From a bacterium (GTDB lineage Bacteria; Patescibacteriota; Minisyncoccia; Phycocordibacterales; UBA918), in contig JAUIFS010000005.1 of the NCBI GenBank assembly GCA_030430425.1, positions 1-34,353 of the forward strand: a stretch of DNA of 34,353 nucleotides. Reading direction: 5' to 3'. A program made the position numbers and the translations under genes. This document shows positions 19,748 to 29,281 of the stretch, piece after piece. Every line of letters begins with the position of its first letter. Position 1 is the stretch's first letter. A model generated the notes under the pieces. It made no database searches, was not told where the DNA came from, and saw only the letters and a list, made by a program, of their open reading frames with translations.

Positions 19748-20189
19748 AGAATATATTGAGGTACACAAGGTAGATGCCTCCAGCAATAGATGCCGTACTG
19801 AGGTGCCATACTGTGTGCCATGTGCGGTATGCCCGCAGGTTGCCTTGTTGCTCATGCTTTTTCGCCTGGCTCCAAACGAAGAATGTGAGTACACAAGCAA
19901 CGATCGCCATGCTCCATGCTGAGTTGCTCTCTGCTGCGTAGAGTAGGATAGGTTCTACTGCTATGTAGAGTACTGCAAAGATCGTGTCGAGCAGCTCAAG
20001 TACATCATGTGCTGTTGCATGATACAGGCTCGAAAGTGTCATGATAATGAGAGCTGGTGCTGCAAGCAGTAAGTTATCGTGTACATATGCGACAAAGGCA
20101 GGGAAGAGCCATATGATGTTGCTGTATACAAGTATAGGAGCCTTGTACATATTTTCATCACAAATGGTCGATGAGTAGTTTTTTGTCAT
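19746..20189 (-). CDS. Polytopic membrane protein resembling CREST-superfamily hydrolases
   Basis: SLYHATAHDVLELLDTIFAVL and WHTVWHLSTASIAGG (Ser, Asp, HxxxH spacing); strong aaaggagg SD upstream. Confidence 0.55.
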   Translation of the reverse strand: MTKNYSSTICDENMYKAPILVYSNIIWLFPAFVAYVHDNLLLAAPALIIMTLSSLYHATAHDVLELLDTIFAVLYIAVEPILLYAAESNSAWSMAIVACVLTFFVWSQAKKHEQQGNLRAYRTWHTVWHLSTASIAGGIYLVYLNIF

Positions 20190-20286
20190 GAAGAACCTCC
20201 TTTCTGCAGGGAATCCTACCATAGTCACTATGTTGTTGTAACCTTTTCTGCTTGTTTTGAGTAATAATAAATGCTCTACAAAGATT

Positions 20287-20619
20287 ATGAAAACAACAGA
20301 TTTCAAACAAATGCAACGACGGATTATGATGCATGTGTACCGCACGTTTGCTATCCGTCTTGCTACACATCCACTGACACTACATGTAGGCTTGCTTGTG
20401 GGGGCTGCCTACGCAGTTGGGTATTTTGTGCACGTTGCAGCGGTGATGCGCAACATGGCAAATGTGCCCGTAGGGGAACTCGGTGGATTTCTTGCGCGGG
20501 CAGTGACGAACACGGAAGGCATTACGTTGTTGGTATTAGGAGTCATGATATTTGCAGCACTTTCACTGCCAATCCAGTTGCCACAGTATCGACGCTCACT
20601 ACGTGAGATGGCAACATAA
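20287..20619 (+). CDS. Small membrane protein
   Basis: MKTTDFKQMQRRIMMHVYRTFAIRLATHPLTLHVGLLVGAAYAVGYFVH...; two TM segments. Confidence 0.6.
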   Translation: MKTTDFKQMQRRIMMHVYRTFAIRLATHPLTLHVGLLVGAAYAVGYFVHVAAVMRNMANVPVGELGGFLARAVTNTEGITLLVLGVMIFAALSLPIQLPQYRRSLREMAT

Positions 20620-20642
20620 AATTTTTGTAAATACGAACAAAT

Positions 20643-20688
20643 AATCGCGACAATAAAACCGCCCTAGGGCGGTTTTATTGTCGCGATT
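20643..20688. terminator. 46-bp perfect palindrome, bidirectional terminator between convergent genes
   Basis: aatcgcgacaataaaaccgccctagggcggttttattgtcgcgatt. Confidence 0.85.
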
Positions 20689-20710
20689 GTTTTGGTTATT
20701 TTGCGTTTCT

Positions 20711-21799
20711 TTATCCTTTCGCGTCTTCTTTCATCGCTTTCTTAATATTTCGCAACAGTTCATTGGTCAACTTCTTATCTCCCTTGAGTGTCGTACGCGC
20801 GGCGTCATACCCACGCCCAAGCTTCACCACGGTAGACTCATCACCTCCGGGGGGAGTGTAGCTGTATGAAGCACCTGCTTTGGCAACCATCTTGTATTTT
20901 TCTCCGAGTGCAAGAAGTTCTCCTTCGCGCGAAATACCTTCACCGTAGATAAGATCAAACTCCGTAGTGCGGAAAGGTGCTGCTACCTTGTTTTTAACAA
21001 CCTTTACTCTATGACGACCACCAACAACTTCGTCACCCTTTTTGATTTGCGCAATACGACGGATATCGAGTCGTACTGAAGTATAGAACTTCAACGCTTT
21101 ACCGCCTGGCGTCGTTTCAGGGTTACCAAACATAACACCAATTTGCATACGGATCTGATTAATGAAAATAACCGACGTTTTGCTCTTCGATACAATAGAA
21201 GTGAGCTTGCGTAGTGCCTGACTCATCAGTCGCGCCTGTTTTCCTACGTGATGTGCACCCATTTCACCCTCAATCTCGTCTTTTGGGGTAAGGGCAGCAA
21301 CTGAGTCAATGACAATAACGTCTATCTTTCCACTGCGCACGAGTGACTCAACGATCTCGAGTGCCTGCTCACCAGTGTCAGGTTGCGAGATAAGAAGCTC
21401 ATCGAGCTTTACCCCGATGTTTTTTGCGTACTCTGGGTCCATGGCGTGCTCTGCGTCGATAAATGCACAGATGCCACCTTCTTTCTGCGCCTCAGCAACC
21501 GCATGTAACGAAAGGGTAGTCTTACCTGAAGACTCAGGTCCGTAGATCTCAATAATACGTCCACGAGGGAATCCACCTACACCAAGTGCGTCATCAAGAC
21601 CAATTGATCCAGTTGAAACAGCGTCGATATCCACATGCTTTGTTTCATCAAGTGTCATGATGGCTTCGTCACCAAACTTTGTTTTGAGACTGCGCAGCGT
21701 TTCCGCTATGTCCGCAGACCCTTTCTTTACTTCGGTCTCGACGTCTGCCTTCTTGGTAGTTACTTTGGTTGTCTTCTTAGTCGTTTTTTTAGTTGCCAT
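20711..21799 (-). CDS. recA: Recombinase RecA with Lys/Thr-rich N-terminal extension
   Basis: [70 protein letters not shown]. Confidence 0.98.
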   Translation of the reverse strand: MATKKTTKKTTKVTTKKADVETEVKKGSADIAETLRSLKTKFGDEAIMTLDETKHVDIDAVSTGSIGLDDALGVGGFPRGRIIEIYGPESSGKTTLSLHAVAEAQKEGGICAFIDAEHAMDPEYAKNIGVKLDELLISQPDTGEQALEIVESLVRSGKIDVIVIDSVAALTPKDEIEGEMGAHHVGKQARLMSQALRKLTSIVSKSKTSVIFINQIRMQIGVMFGNPETTPGGKALKFYTSVRLDIRRIAQIKKGDEVVGGRHRVKVVKNKVAAPFRTTEFDLIYGEGISREGELLALGEKYKMVAKAGASYSYTPPGGDESTVVKLGRGYDAARTTLKGDKKLTNELLRNIKKAMKEDAKG

Positions 21800-21869
21800 A
21801 GATATGTTTAGTTAATGTGTTCATAGTACCATGTGGTGAACGAACGTACACCATTTCGTACGGGGAAAA

Positions 21870-22244
21870 CTAGCGAGTGAGTGCAGGGGTATACACAAAC
21901 TCTTTTGTATACGTTTGTATCCTGCCGTATCGGTCGTGTGCCTCGAGTGTTGCTATGGTGTAGCCATTTTCCAAAACCAATGCTTCGTTAAAGTGCCCTG
22001 CGGTATTGGTATAAATTTGCCGCCCATTGAGTGTGAGCTTCACAATATTTTCAGCTGCCCCTTCGAGCGTTACCACACGATGTTCCTGAGCTACTGCTGG
22101 TTCATTGGCAAACACAATACGTGGACCGATGATCAAGAAGCGCGCTTGGAAGATGGTATATCCAGCTACAAAACAGACACACACAGAAACTGCCGCGTAG
22201 TATAAGAGTGATCGTAGGGTAAGGGTGCGTATAAAGGGAGACAT
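21870..22244 (-). CDS. Membrane-anchored protein of unknown function
   Basis: MSPFIRTLTLRSLLYYAAVSVCVCFVAGYTIF TM then beta-rich segment; start at 22244 lies just downstream of the ftsK stop. Confidence 0.6.
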   Translation of the reverse strand: MSPFIRTLTLRSLLYYAAVSVCVCFVAGYTIFQARFLIIGPRIVFANEPAVAQEHRVVTLEGAAENIVKLTLNGRQIYTNTAGHFNEALVLENGYTIATLEAHDRYGRIQTYTKEFVYTPALTR

Positions 22245-22251
22245 AGTGGTG

Positions 22252-24468
22252 TTAGTAGGTATTGTTTTCGTCAGCTTCTTCGAGGAGCTCTTCGGCTTCA
22301 CCGTTACTGATGATTTCTCGTGCCTTCGAACCGTCCTGAGGTCCGATGACGCCGCGTTCTTCAAGCATGTCGATCAGACGCGCTGCACGAGAGTATCCCA
22401 CACGAAGTTTCCGCTGCAGGTAGGAGGTAGATGCTTTCCCGGCGTCAATAACTGCTTGCTTTGCGTCTTCGTAGAGATCATCTTCGTCATCATCATCAAC
22501 CAATGAGTCAAACATGGAGCCTGAGTTATTGCCGTCCGCAGGAGCATCAAGATCAATCTGTTCGAGTTCGGCTACATCTGCTTGGTTTTTTAGGAAGTCT
22601 ACGACGTTCTTGAGTTCGTCTTCAGTAACGTACGCAGACTGCAGGCGAATCGGCTTGATGTATTCCTCAGAAGAGAAGAGCATGTCTCCTTGTCCCAGTA
22701 GCTTTTCTGCACCGATTTGGTCAAGAATAGTCCGCGAGTCGATCTGCGACGCAACTTTCATCGCAAGTCGCGTAGGGATGTTTGCTTTAATGGTCCCCGT
22801 GATCACGTTTACCGAAGGACGTTGTGTTGCAAGCAAGAGGTGAATACCAACCGCACGACTCATTTGTGCAAGACGCACAATAGACGCCTCGAGTTCTCGC
22901 GGGTACGCCTGCATGAGGTCCGCAAGCTCGTCCATCACGATAACGATGTAGGGAAGTGGTTCAGGGAGTGCTTCCTGTGCTGCCTTTTCCTCCTCAGGGT
23001 CTTCATACGAAGACGACTCAAAGTCATTTTTTGCAGGCTGGTAGATGTTGCTGTGGTATGAGTTAAGGTTCTGTACACGGTTGTCTTTTAGTACGTCATA
23101 CCGCCGTTCCATCTCCTTTACCGCCCACTTCAGTGCCATAAGTGCTTTTTTCGCGTCGGTGATCACCTCGGTCATAAGGTGCGGGATACCGTTGTAGAGG
23201 GTAAGTTCCACGCGCTTTGGGTCAACCATGATTAGCCGCATCTGGTCCGGTGAGTTTCGGTAGAGTAATGAGACGATCAAGTTGTGGATCATAACTGACT
23301 TTCCAGAACCGGTTGTACCGGCGATCAGACCATGCGGCATGCGTGCAATATTTGCGAAGTGTGCAGCGCCGGTAATGTCTTTTCCAAGTGCGGTCAACAG
23401 TGGGTGCGGGGAGTCAGCAAACTCAGGTGACGCAAGCAGGGAAGCCAGACCAATCGTTGCTTTTTCAATGTTTGGTACTTCAATACCCACGAGCGACTTT
23501 CCAGGGATCGGCGCCTCGATACGAATGGTACTCCCACCGAGGTTAAGCTCGAGTTCACGTTGCAACCCAACAATACGCGCAAGCTTCACTCCCTGTGCAG
23601 GCTTTAGTGCATAGCGGGTAACGGTCGGACCAATCTCAACTTGGTCCATCTCAACCTCAATCCCAAACTCTTGCAGAGTGCGCTTGATAGCGTTTGCGTT
23701 TGCTTTGACGTCACCATTTTTTGCTTTCCCTTTACCCTTCGCCAAGAGGGAAAGAGGAGGTGCTTTGTACGGACCACTGTAGCTTGCCATGACAAACTCC
23801 TCTTTTTTCTTTGTGTCTTTCTTCCCGAGACCGAGGCGTTCAGACACTGTTTTCGTTTCTTTCTCAGTCTCGGGGTCATCTTCCTCTGAAAGGTCTTCCA
23901 AAGGAGTTTCTGGTTCGGTGTCTTCAGGTATTTCCAGTTGCTCGACATCATCGGCAATAGCTTCCTTCTCTTTCTTAGAGAAGCCAGGGAAGTGCAGACC
24001 AGTGTTGAAGGTAAGGAGGATGCCGATCAATGACAACGCAAAGAGTGCAACACCTGCAACTGCTTTGTCTAAGAGTGCAACCAGTGGCCACCCCAAGACA
24101 AGTCCTGCATACCCGCCAGCACCAACTTTCAGAAGTTCAAACAGCCCCAGTATTGCAAGGAACAGTAGTGCGATACCAAATATCTTCGACGCACTCACGT
24201 GTCCATCTTCTTTTGGTTTCCACAGTGCATATATATAGAACACACAGGCAAGCGGGGAGAGCCATTTACCTGCCCCAAAAAGTGCCTCCAAAATTGTGTT
24301 TATGATTTCTCCAAAGTTACCCGCAGTGTTCGTCAGTGATGCGACAAGACAAATGGTCAACAGCCCAAGAATGATCGAGCTCACCCCTTGTTTAGCTTGT
24401 GGGGAAAGGTCGTCAAAAAATGGTTTCCGTTCGACTTTCTGCTTTGTCTTTTTCTTTCGTTTTGCCAT
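22252..24468 (-). CDS. ftsK: DNA translocase FtsK/SpoIIIE
   Basis: N-terminal TMs, GLIAGTTGSGKSVMIHNLIVSLLYRNSP (Walker A), IVIVMDELADLM (Walker B), C-terminal gamma wHTH (ASTSYLQRKLRVGYSRAARLIDMLEERGVIGP). Confidence 0.97.
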   Translation of the reverse strand: MAKRKKKTKQKVERKPFFDDLSPQAKQGVSSIILGLLTICLVASLTNTAGNFGEIINTILEALFGAGKWLSPLACVFYIYALWKPKEDGHVSASKIFGIALLFLAILGLFELLKVGAGGYAGLVLGWPLVALLDKAVAGVALFALSLIGILLTFNTGLHFPGFSKKEKEAIADDVEQLEIPEDTEPETPLEDLSEEDDPETEKETKTVSERLGLGKKDTKKKEEFVMASYSGPYKAPPLSLLAKGKGKAKNGDVKANANAIKRTLQEFGIEVEMDQVEIGPTVTRYALKPAQGVKLARIVGLQRELELNLGGSTIRIEAPIPGKSLVGIEVPNIEKATIGLASLLASPEFADSPHPLLTALGKDITGAAHFANIARMPHGLIAGTTGSGKSVMIHNLIVSLLYRNSPDQMRLIMVDPKRVELTLYNGIPHLMTEVITDAKKALMALKWAVKEMERRYDVLKDNRVQNLNSYHSNIYQPAKNDFESSSYEDPEEEKAAQEALPEPLPYIVIVMDELADLMQAYPRELEASIVRLAQMSRAVGIHLLLATQRPSVNVITGTIKANIPTRLAMKVASQIDSRTILDQIGAEKLLGQGDMLFSSEEYIKPIRLQSAYVTEDELKNVVDFLKNQADVAELEQIDLDAPADGNNSGSMFDSLVDDDDEDDLYEDAKQAVIDAGKASTSYLQRKLRVGYSRAARLIDMLEERGVIGPQDGSKAREIISNGEAEELLEEADENNTY

Positions 24469-24580
24469 TACGTTAAATGAAATTAAATGAAGAAATGAAC
24501 GTAGTGAATATTCTGAATTTAGTTCCTAATATGCTCCTTCCTAGAGCATATTACTGGAACAGAAAACAGTAACTACTGTG
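24469..24580 (-). promoter_or_regulatory. Structured 5' leader of ftsK (shared motif, copy 3)
   Basis: RC: gttcc-AG-taatatgctc-taggaag-gagcatatta-ggaac, then taaattcagaatattcactacgttcatttcttcatttaatttcatttaacgtaATG. Confidence 0.75.
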
Positions 24581-24751
24581 TTACGTAACATACTATTAAT
24601 ATACCCACATTCTACCACGCTCAAAACAACATTTCGTCTTGAAAAATAAGGACATCCTCAGTCTAAACGACACTTGCAAGTCTCATAAAAAAGTATATAG
24701 TACATAACAGACTTGTCCTAAAGAGATTATTTAGATGTTAAGGACACACTA

Positions 24752-25462
24752 ATGAATGCTAAAGATACAAACATAAACGACAATAACTTTAAAAAGTTAT
24801 TGCACAATGACGATTATTATCGCCATATTTTTAAAAAGACAGAAAAGATAGTGTCGGTAGTCTTTTATATTGTGCAGAATATTGACCATAATAAAAAGTC
24901 AGAGACACATATCAGCAACATAGCGTCAAAGGCACATTTTGCCCATGAGAACGCATTGCGGTCACTTGAGGTCAAACCAATGAACTCCAAGGAGGTTCTT
25001 GAGCAGTTTGCACAAGCACTGATCGGGCTCGATAGCGTGCTGCGCATTGCCGGAGCAAGTGGTGTATTCTCTGCAGAGGTGCTGCATGTGGTTACGGCGG
25101 AAATTGACAGTGTACTGCGATCGCTTTCTGGGTACATGTCCCCAGAAGTAGGAGTTGAATCATCATTCCTGCAAAATGTATCTGCTCCAGAAGCCCCTAT
25201 ACGGAAAGCATCAGCCCCGGTACAAAACACTGCGCGGAAAACAGCTTCTCAAGCATCCCAACCTCCGGTAAATAGTGCCGACCGACGCACACGCATTCAG
25301 ACTATCCTAGAGGCAAAAGGGGAGGCAACTATTAAAGACATTTCGGAGATTGTCACGGACTGTAGTGAAAAGACAATCCAACGCGAGCTAAACGCCATGA
25401 TAGATGAGAACATAGTTCAGAGACAAGGAGAGCGACGCTGGTCAAAGTATTCACTTGCTTAG
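24752..25462 (+). CDS. Protein with C-terminal winged-helix (DeoR-like) domain
   Basis: RRTRIQTILEAKGEATIKDISEIVTDCSEKTIQRELNAMIDENIVQRQGERRWSKYSL. Confidence 0.65.
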   Translation: MNAKDTNINDNNFKKLLHNDDYYRHIFKKTEKIVSVVFYIVQNIDHNKKSETHISNIASKAHFAHENALRSLEVKPMNSKEVLEQFAQALIGLDSVLRIAGASGVFSAEVLHVVTAEIDSVLRSLSGYMSPEVGVESSFLQNVSAPEAPIRKASAPVQNTARKTASQASQPPVNSADRRTRIQTILEAKGEATIKDISEIVTDCSEKTIQRELNAMIDENIVQRQGERRWSKYSLA

Positions 25463-25650
25463 TAGCCGCATACACGTATGTAAAAAGTTATAGTCTTTTA
25501 AAAAAGAGACAAACGCACAGTTCTTTAAAAGTCATATACGGACACACAAAACGTAGACGAGGGTCGATACACAGGTCGAGGACTACCCTTCGCTGAACAG
25601 CGTGAAGCAAGTGCAGACAAGGATTACTCTTGGCGAAGCGGAGCGACGAA

Positions 25651-25667
25651 AAGGGTAACCCTTGGCA
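25651..25667. repeat. REP-like half-element in intergenic region
   Basis: aagggtaacccttggca matches the REP arm at 28331-28380. Confidence 0.55.
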
Positions 25668-25870
25668 AACGGTGTTAGGCCACCAGACTCTTGCCCTCCC
25701 AATTTTTCTATTGCCTAGTTGCCATTTACCCTAGGTTCCCATGTAAGAAAGCAGCAGGGAGGACGTCATAAAGGGTAGTCGCAAGCGATGCGTATGTATT
25801 GACTTTAGAGTCGTAAACACGTATCTTTTCTTGCAATCGCAACAGTTATCGCAGCTATCCACAAAGCCTT

Positions 25871-25899
25871 TTGATGGAGACCTGCAGAAACGGTATACT
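25871..25899 (+). promoter_or_regulatory. Sigma70-like promoter for S-layer-like gene
   Basis: TTGATG (25871-25876) - 17 nt - TATACT (25894-25899). Confidence 0.6.
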
Positions 25900-26257
25900 G
25901 TTGTCGTGTCCGTCTGACACGCTCTTTTTTTAGAGCGTACTCAGAAGCGGATGTTTGTTCATTGATAATCAGACTGTGTATCACACATATCTCTGTACAT
26001 ATATAAGATGATTATCACGCGCGATAAAGTGCCGCGCGGTATAAGTAGTATCTTTATTTCCCTATAACTTTTTTCCTACAGGACAGAACGACAGAAAAGG
26101 GAACTGGATTCCGCAGCTAACCAGATATGCCGACTAATGGTGTATCAGGCTAGTGATATTACGTACGGGACTCTTCTGAGTACCGTACTAATATGAATTA
26201 ATTCATATTATTCATTATATTCCCGCTAATGGGATTAATTACAACTAAATTATAGTT

Positions 26258-28231
26258 ATGACTATTGCAAACAATGTTGCAGCAAAGCTTTCAGTAGCTT
26301 TTGTTGCAATCGCAATGATGCTCTCTCTAGTTGCTCCTGCGCAAGCGCAGACAGCTGAAGAGCTACAAGCACAGATTGCTGACCTTATGGCAACAATCAA
26401 CGCGCTTCAATCACAAGTTGGAGCAGGTGACTCAATGTCATCATCAGACGTATGTCCGTACACTTGGACTCGCTCACTAAACATGGGTGACACAGGAATG
26501 GACGTTATGAAACTACAGCAGTTCCTAAACGCTGACGTTGCTACACAAGTAGCAGCAGCAGGTTCAGCAGGTTCAGCTGGAATGGAAACTCAGTACTACG
26601 GTCCTGCTACAGGAGCGGCAGTTGCTAAGTTCCAAGAAATGTACCGAGCTGACATCCTGTCACCACTTGGTCTTGTAAACTCAACAACATTCTTCGGTCC
26701 ATCAACAATGGCGAAAGCAAACGCACTATGTGTATCTGCACCAGTTGATAACGGAGGTGATGATGGAGACGATGGAGACAACGGAGATAACTCTGATGAC
26801 TCAAACGAACTCGGAAACGACGAAGGTGATATTGAATCAGTTTCAGAAGTTTCTGCTGACGAATCTTCTCTAGAAGAAGGTGAAGAAGGTGGTATCCTTG
26901 CTTTCGAAGTTGAAATCGAAGGTGACGTAGAAATCAACCGAATCGACATCTTCGCTGAAGAAACAGGTGGAGCAAATGACGATGATGCTGATGATTACTT
27001 CGTAGAAGCTTCACTATGGGTAGATGGCGACAAGGTTGCTACTCTAGACGTAGATGATTTCGACGATGACGATGCACCATACGAAATTACTTCAGGTGGT
27101 AATGCTTATGACTACCGAATGCGATTCTCAGGTCTTGACCTAGTATTCGAAGACGGTGACGAACCAGAATTCCAACTTGCGTTCGAAGTTGTTTCACGAC
27201 TTGACTCAGACAGCATCAACAACGGTGTGTGGACAGCTGAGCTAGACTCAATCCGATTCGTTGATGGTCAAGGATTCACTGGTACTGACGAGCGAGCAGA
27301 TGATGATGTTAAGGACACAGTATCTTTCGACATGGAAGAAACAGCAGAGCTTGACATTTCTGATAACTCAGATAACCCTGATCCAACAACACTGAAGATT
27401 GACGATGGAGATGATGAGTCAGATGAATACGACGTTCTTGTATTCGAAATTGAAGAAGACAATGGTGTTGATGTAACAATCGACGACATGACATTCCAAG
27501 CAACAACAACTGGTGAAACAGATGAATCAAAAGTTATTGAAGAAGTGATCCTTTACCAAGGTTCAACAGAGCTTGCTTCAGAAACAATTGGTTCAGATGG
27601 TGACCTGATTATGTTTGAAAACCTAGGAATTGAAATTGACGGTGATGCAACTGAAGAGTTCACACTTGCAATGATCTTCAAGGGATCAGACGATGCTGGA
27701 ACAGGTTCTGACGTTACAGTAGAACTTGTATCAGTTGATGATGCTGAAGACGCTAATGGAAATGACGAAGGTGAAATGACTATCGACATTTCTGCAGGTT
27801 CAGAAACTCATACACTACGAACAGTAGTGCCAGAAGTTACTGACACTTCATTCTCAAATGATAAAGCGGAAGATGATCAGTCTGGTGTGATCTCATTCGA
27901 GTTCACTATCTCAGCTGAAGACGATGACTTCGACTTTGGTGTTGCAAACAAGGCAGCAGTTGATGGAACATCAGATGATATCCGATTCACAACTACTGGT
28001 ACTGATCTAGGTATCGATGTTGCTGCAATCACTAAGATTTCTGGTGATGCTACAGCAACAGTTGCTGGATGGACTATTACTGACGGTGAAGAAGCTACAT
28101 TCGTTATGGATGTAACATTCACTACAGTTGATTCTGGTGACAACGGTACATACCGTGTAAACGTTGACACTGTAGGTGGTATCGAAATTGACGATACTTC
28201 AGATGGTCTAACACTTTCAAACCCTAACTAG
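26258..28231 (+). CDS. Acidic S-layer-like surface protein with peptidoglycan-binding-like domain
   Basis: Signal peptide MTIANNVAAKLSVAFVAIAMMLSLVAPAQAQ; TAEELQAQIADLMATINALQSQV; NMGDTGMDVMKLQQFLN...YYGPATGAAVAKFQ; very Asp/Glu-rich remainder. Confidence 0.8.
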   Translation: MTIANNVAAKLSVAFVAIAMMLSLVAPAQAQTAEELQAQIADLMATINALQSQVGAGDSMSSSDVCPYTWTRSLNMGDTGMDVMKLQQFLNADVATQVAAAGSAGSAGMETQYYGPATGAAVAKFQEMYRADILSPLGLVNSTTFFGPSTMAKANALCVSAPVDNGGDDGDDGDNGDNSDDSNELGNDEGDIESVSEVSADESSLEEGEEGGILAFEVEIEGDVEINRIDIFAEETGGANDDDADDYFVEASLWVDGDKVATLDVDDFDDDDAPYEITSGGNAYDYRMRFSGLDLVFEDGDEPEFQLAFEVVSRLDSDSINNGVWTAELDSIRFVDGQGFTGTDERADDDVKDTVSFDMEETAELDISDNSDNPDPTTLKIDDGDDESDEYDVLVFEIEEDNGVDVTIDDMTFQATTTGETDESKVIEEVILYQGSTELASETIGSDGDLIMFENLGIEIDGDATEEFTLAMIFKGSDDAGTGSDVTVELVSVDDAEDANGNDEGEMTIDISAGSETHTLRTVVPEVTDTSFSNDKAEDDQSGVISFEFTISAEDDDFDFGVANKAAVDGTSDDIRFTTTGTDLGIDVAAITKISGDATATVAGWTITDGEEATFVMDVTFTTVDSGDNGTYRVNVDTVGGIEIDDTSDGLTLSNPN

Positions 28232-28280
28232 TCTTAGTTAGAGCTTGAAATGCAACCATTCTTGAAACTTCGGTTTCTTG

Positions 28281-28316
28281 AAAACAAAAAAGCCCCTCCG
28301 GGGGCTTTTTTGTTTT
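28281..28316 (+). terminator. Intrinsic terminator after S-layer-like gene
   Basis: aaaacaaaaaagcccc tccg ggggcttttttgtttt. Confidence 0.9.
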
Positions 28317-28330
28317 ACCTAAAAGCATAC

Positions 28331-28380
28331 CTGACCAAGGGTTACCCTTGGCAAGGTTGCCAAGGGTAGCCCTTGGTCAG
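28331..28380. repeat. REP/BIME: nested inverted repeat 5' of transposase
   Basis: ctgaccaagggttacccttggcaa-gg-ttgccaagggtagcccttggtcag (24-bp arms, 1 mismatch). Confidence 0.9.
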
Positions 28381-28419
28381 GATAAGAAGCCAAGACTTGT
28401 CATGGTATCCTTACATAAA

Positions 28420-29055
28420 ATGGCAACAAGGTACATTTCATTTGCAGAAGGTGAGTTCTATCACGTATATAATCGTGGAGTTGATAAAAGAATTATTTTC
28501 AACACTGATGCTGACTATAGGAGATTTCAAGAGTTGTTGTATGTTGCCAATGCTTCTACTTCTGTGGCGCTTCGTAATTTAAAAAGAAATTACGATTCAG
28601 TCTATACCTATAAAAAGTCCGACAGTCTCGTTGCTATCGGAGCGTATTGTCTCATGCCGAACCATTTTCATATTTTATTGACACCGTTAGTGGAAAACGG
28701 TGTTAGTCTATTTATGAATAAGTTAACAACGGGGTATTCAATGTATTTTAATAAAAAATACGAACGATCAGGAGCACTGTTTTCGGGCACATTTAAAGCT
28801 AAGCATGCTGATGGGGATGAGTATCTAAAATACTTATATGCGTATATACACCTTAATCCTCAAAAACTTTTCAAAAATAAGGGAAACACTTTGAATGTAT
28901 CGATTCGGTATCCGTATAGCAGTTTGGGTGATTATGTAAATGGTGAAAGGGAAGAGTCTATTATCTTAAAAACTAAAAACTTCCCCGAGTACTTTAAGAC
29001 ATCAAACGAGCACCTACACGAACTTACAAGTTGGCTCGAGTTTGACCAAGGGTAG
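28420..29055 (+). mobile_element. REP-associated tyrosine transposase (RAYT, Y1_Tnp/HUH)
   Basis: FHVYNRGVDKRIIF, GAYCLMPNHFHILLTP (HUH), YLYAYIHLNPQK; flanked by REP inverted repeats. Confidence 0.92.
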
Positions 29056-29090
29056 CCCTTGGCAAACATCCTGCCAAGGGCTACCCTTGG
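29046..29090. repeat. REP/BIME 3' of transposase, overlapping its stop codon
   Basis: ccaagggtagcccttggca-aacatcc-tgccaagggctacccttgg, perfect 19-bp arms. Confidence 0.92.
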
Positions 29091-29155
29091 CGGGATGGGT
29101 ATTCCCATTGTTTCTGTGCAGGGTTGTGTCCTTCACGGTATACTATACAAACAAA

Positions 29156-29257
29156 ATGAAGTTATTTAACAAAACCTTTTACAAGTTCCTATTTAGCTTT
29201 GCTGCGGTGGTCACGGTAACACTCGTGTTGATCCTTCTGGTGAACATTCACCTGTAG
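29156..29257 (+). CDS. 33-aa single-TM peptide
   Basis: MKLFNKTFYKFLFSFAAVVTVTLVLILLVNIHL; short, so uncertain. Confidence 0.4.
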   Translation: MKLFNKTFYKFLFSFAAVVTVTLVLILLVNIHL

Positions 29258-29281
29258 CAGCTACTTCTTATCTTGTTCTCT

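Noticed and set aside
22514-22843. Plus-strand ORFs within ftsK (also 23282-23614, 23789-24238)
   Set aside because: Antisense to FtsK with clear motifs; codon-structure artefact.
25465-25870. RNase P RNA or tmRNA in the ORF-poor gap
   Set aside because: I could not find their conserved signatures by eye; a cmscan would be decisive.
28331-29090. Repeated ccaagggta elements as a CRISPR or att site
   Set aside because: Only inverted REP units flanking a RAYT; no regular direct-repeat/spacer pattern.
29156-29257. 33-aa peptide as toxin of a type I toxin-antitoxin system
   Set aside because: Single-TM and short, but no antisense RNA or paired feature is visible; kept only as a low-confidence CDS.
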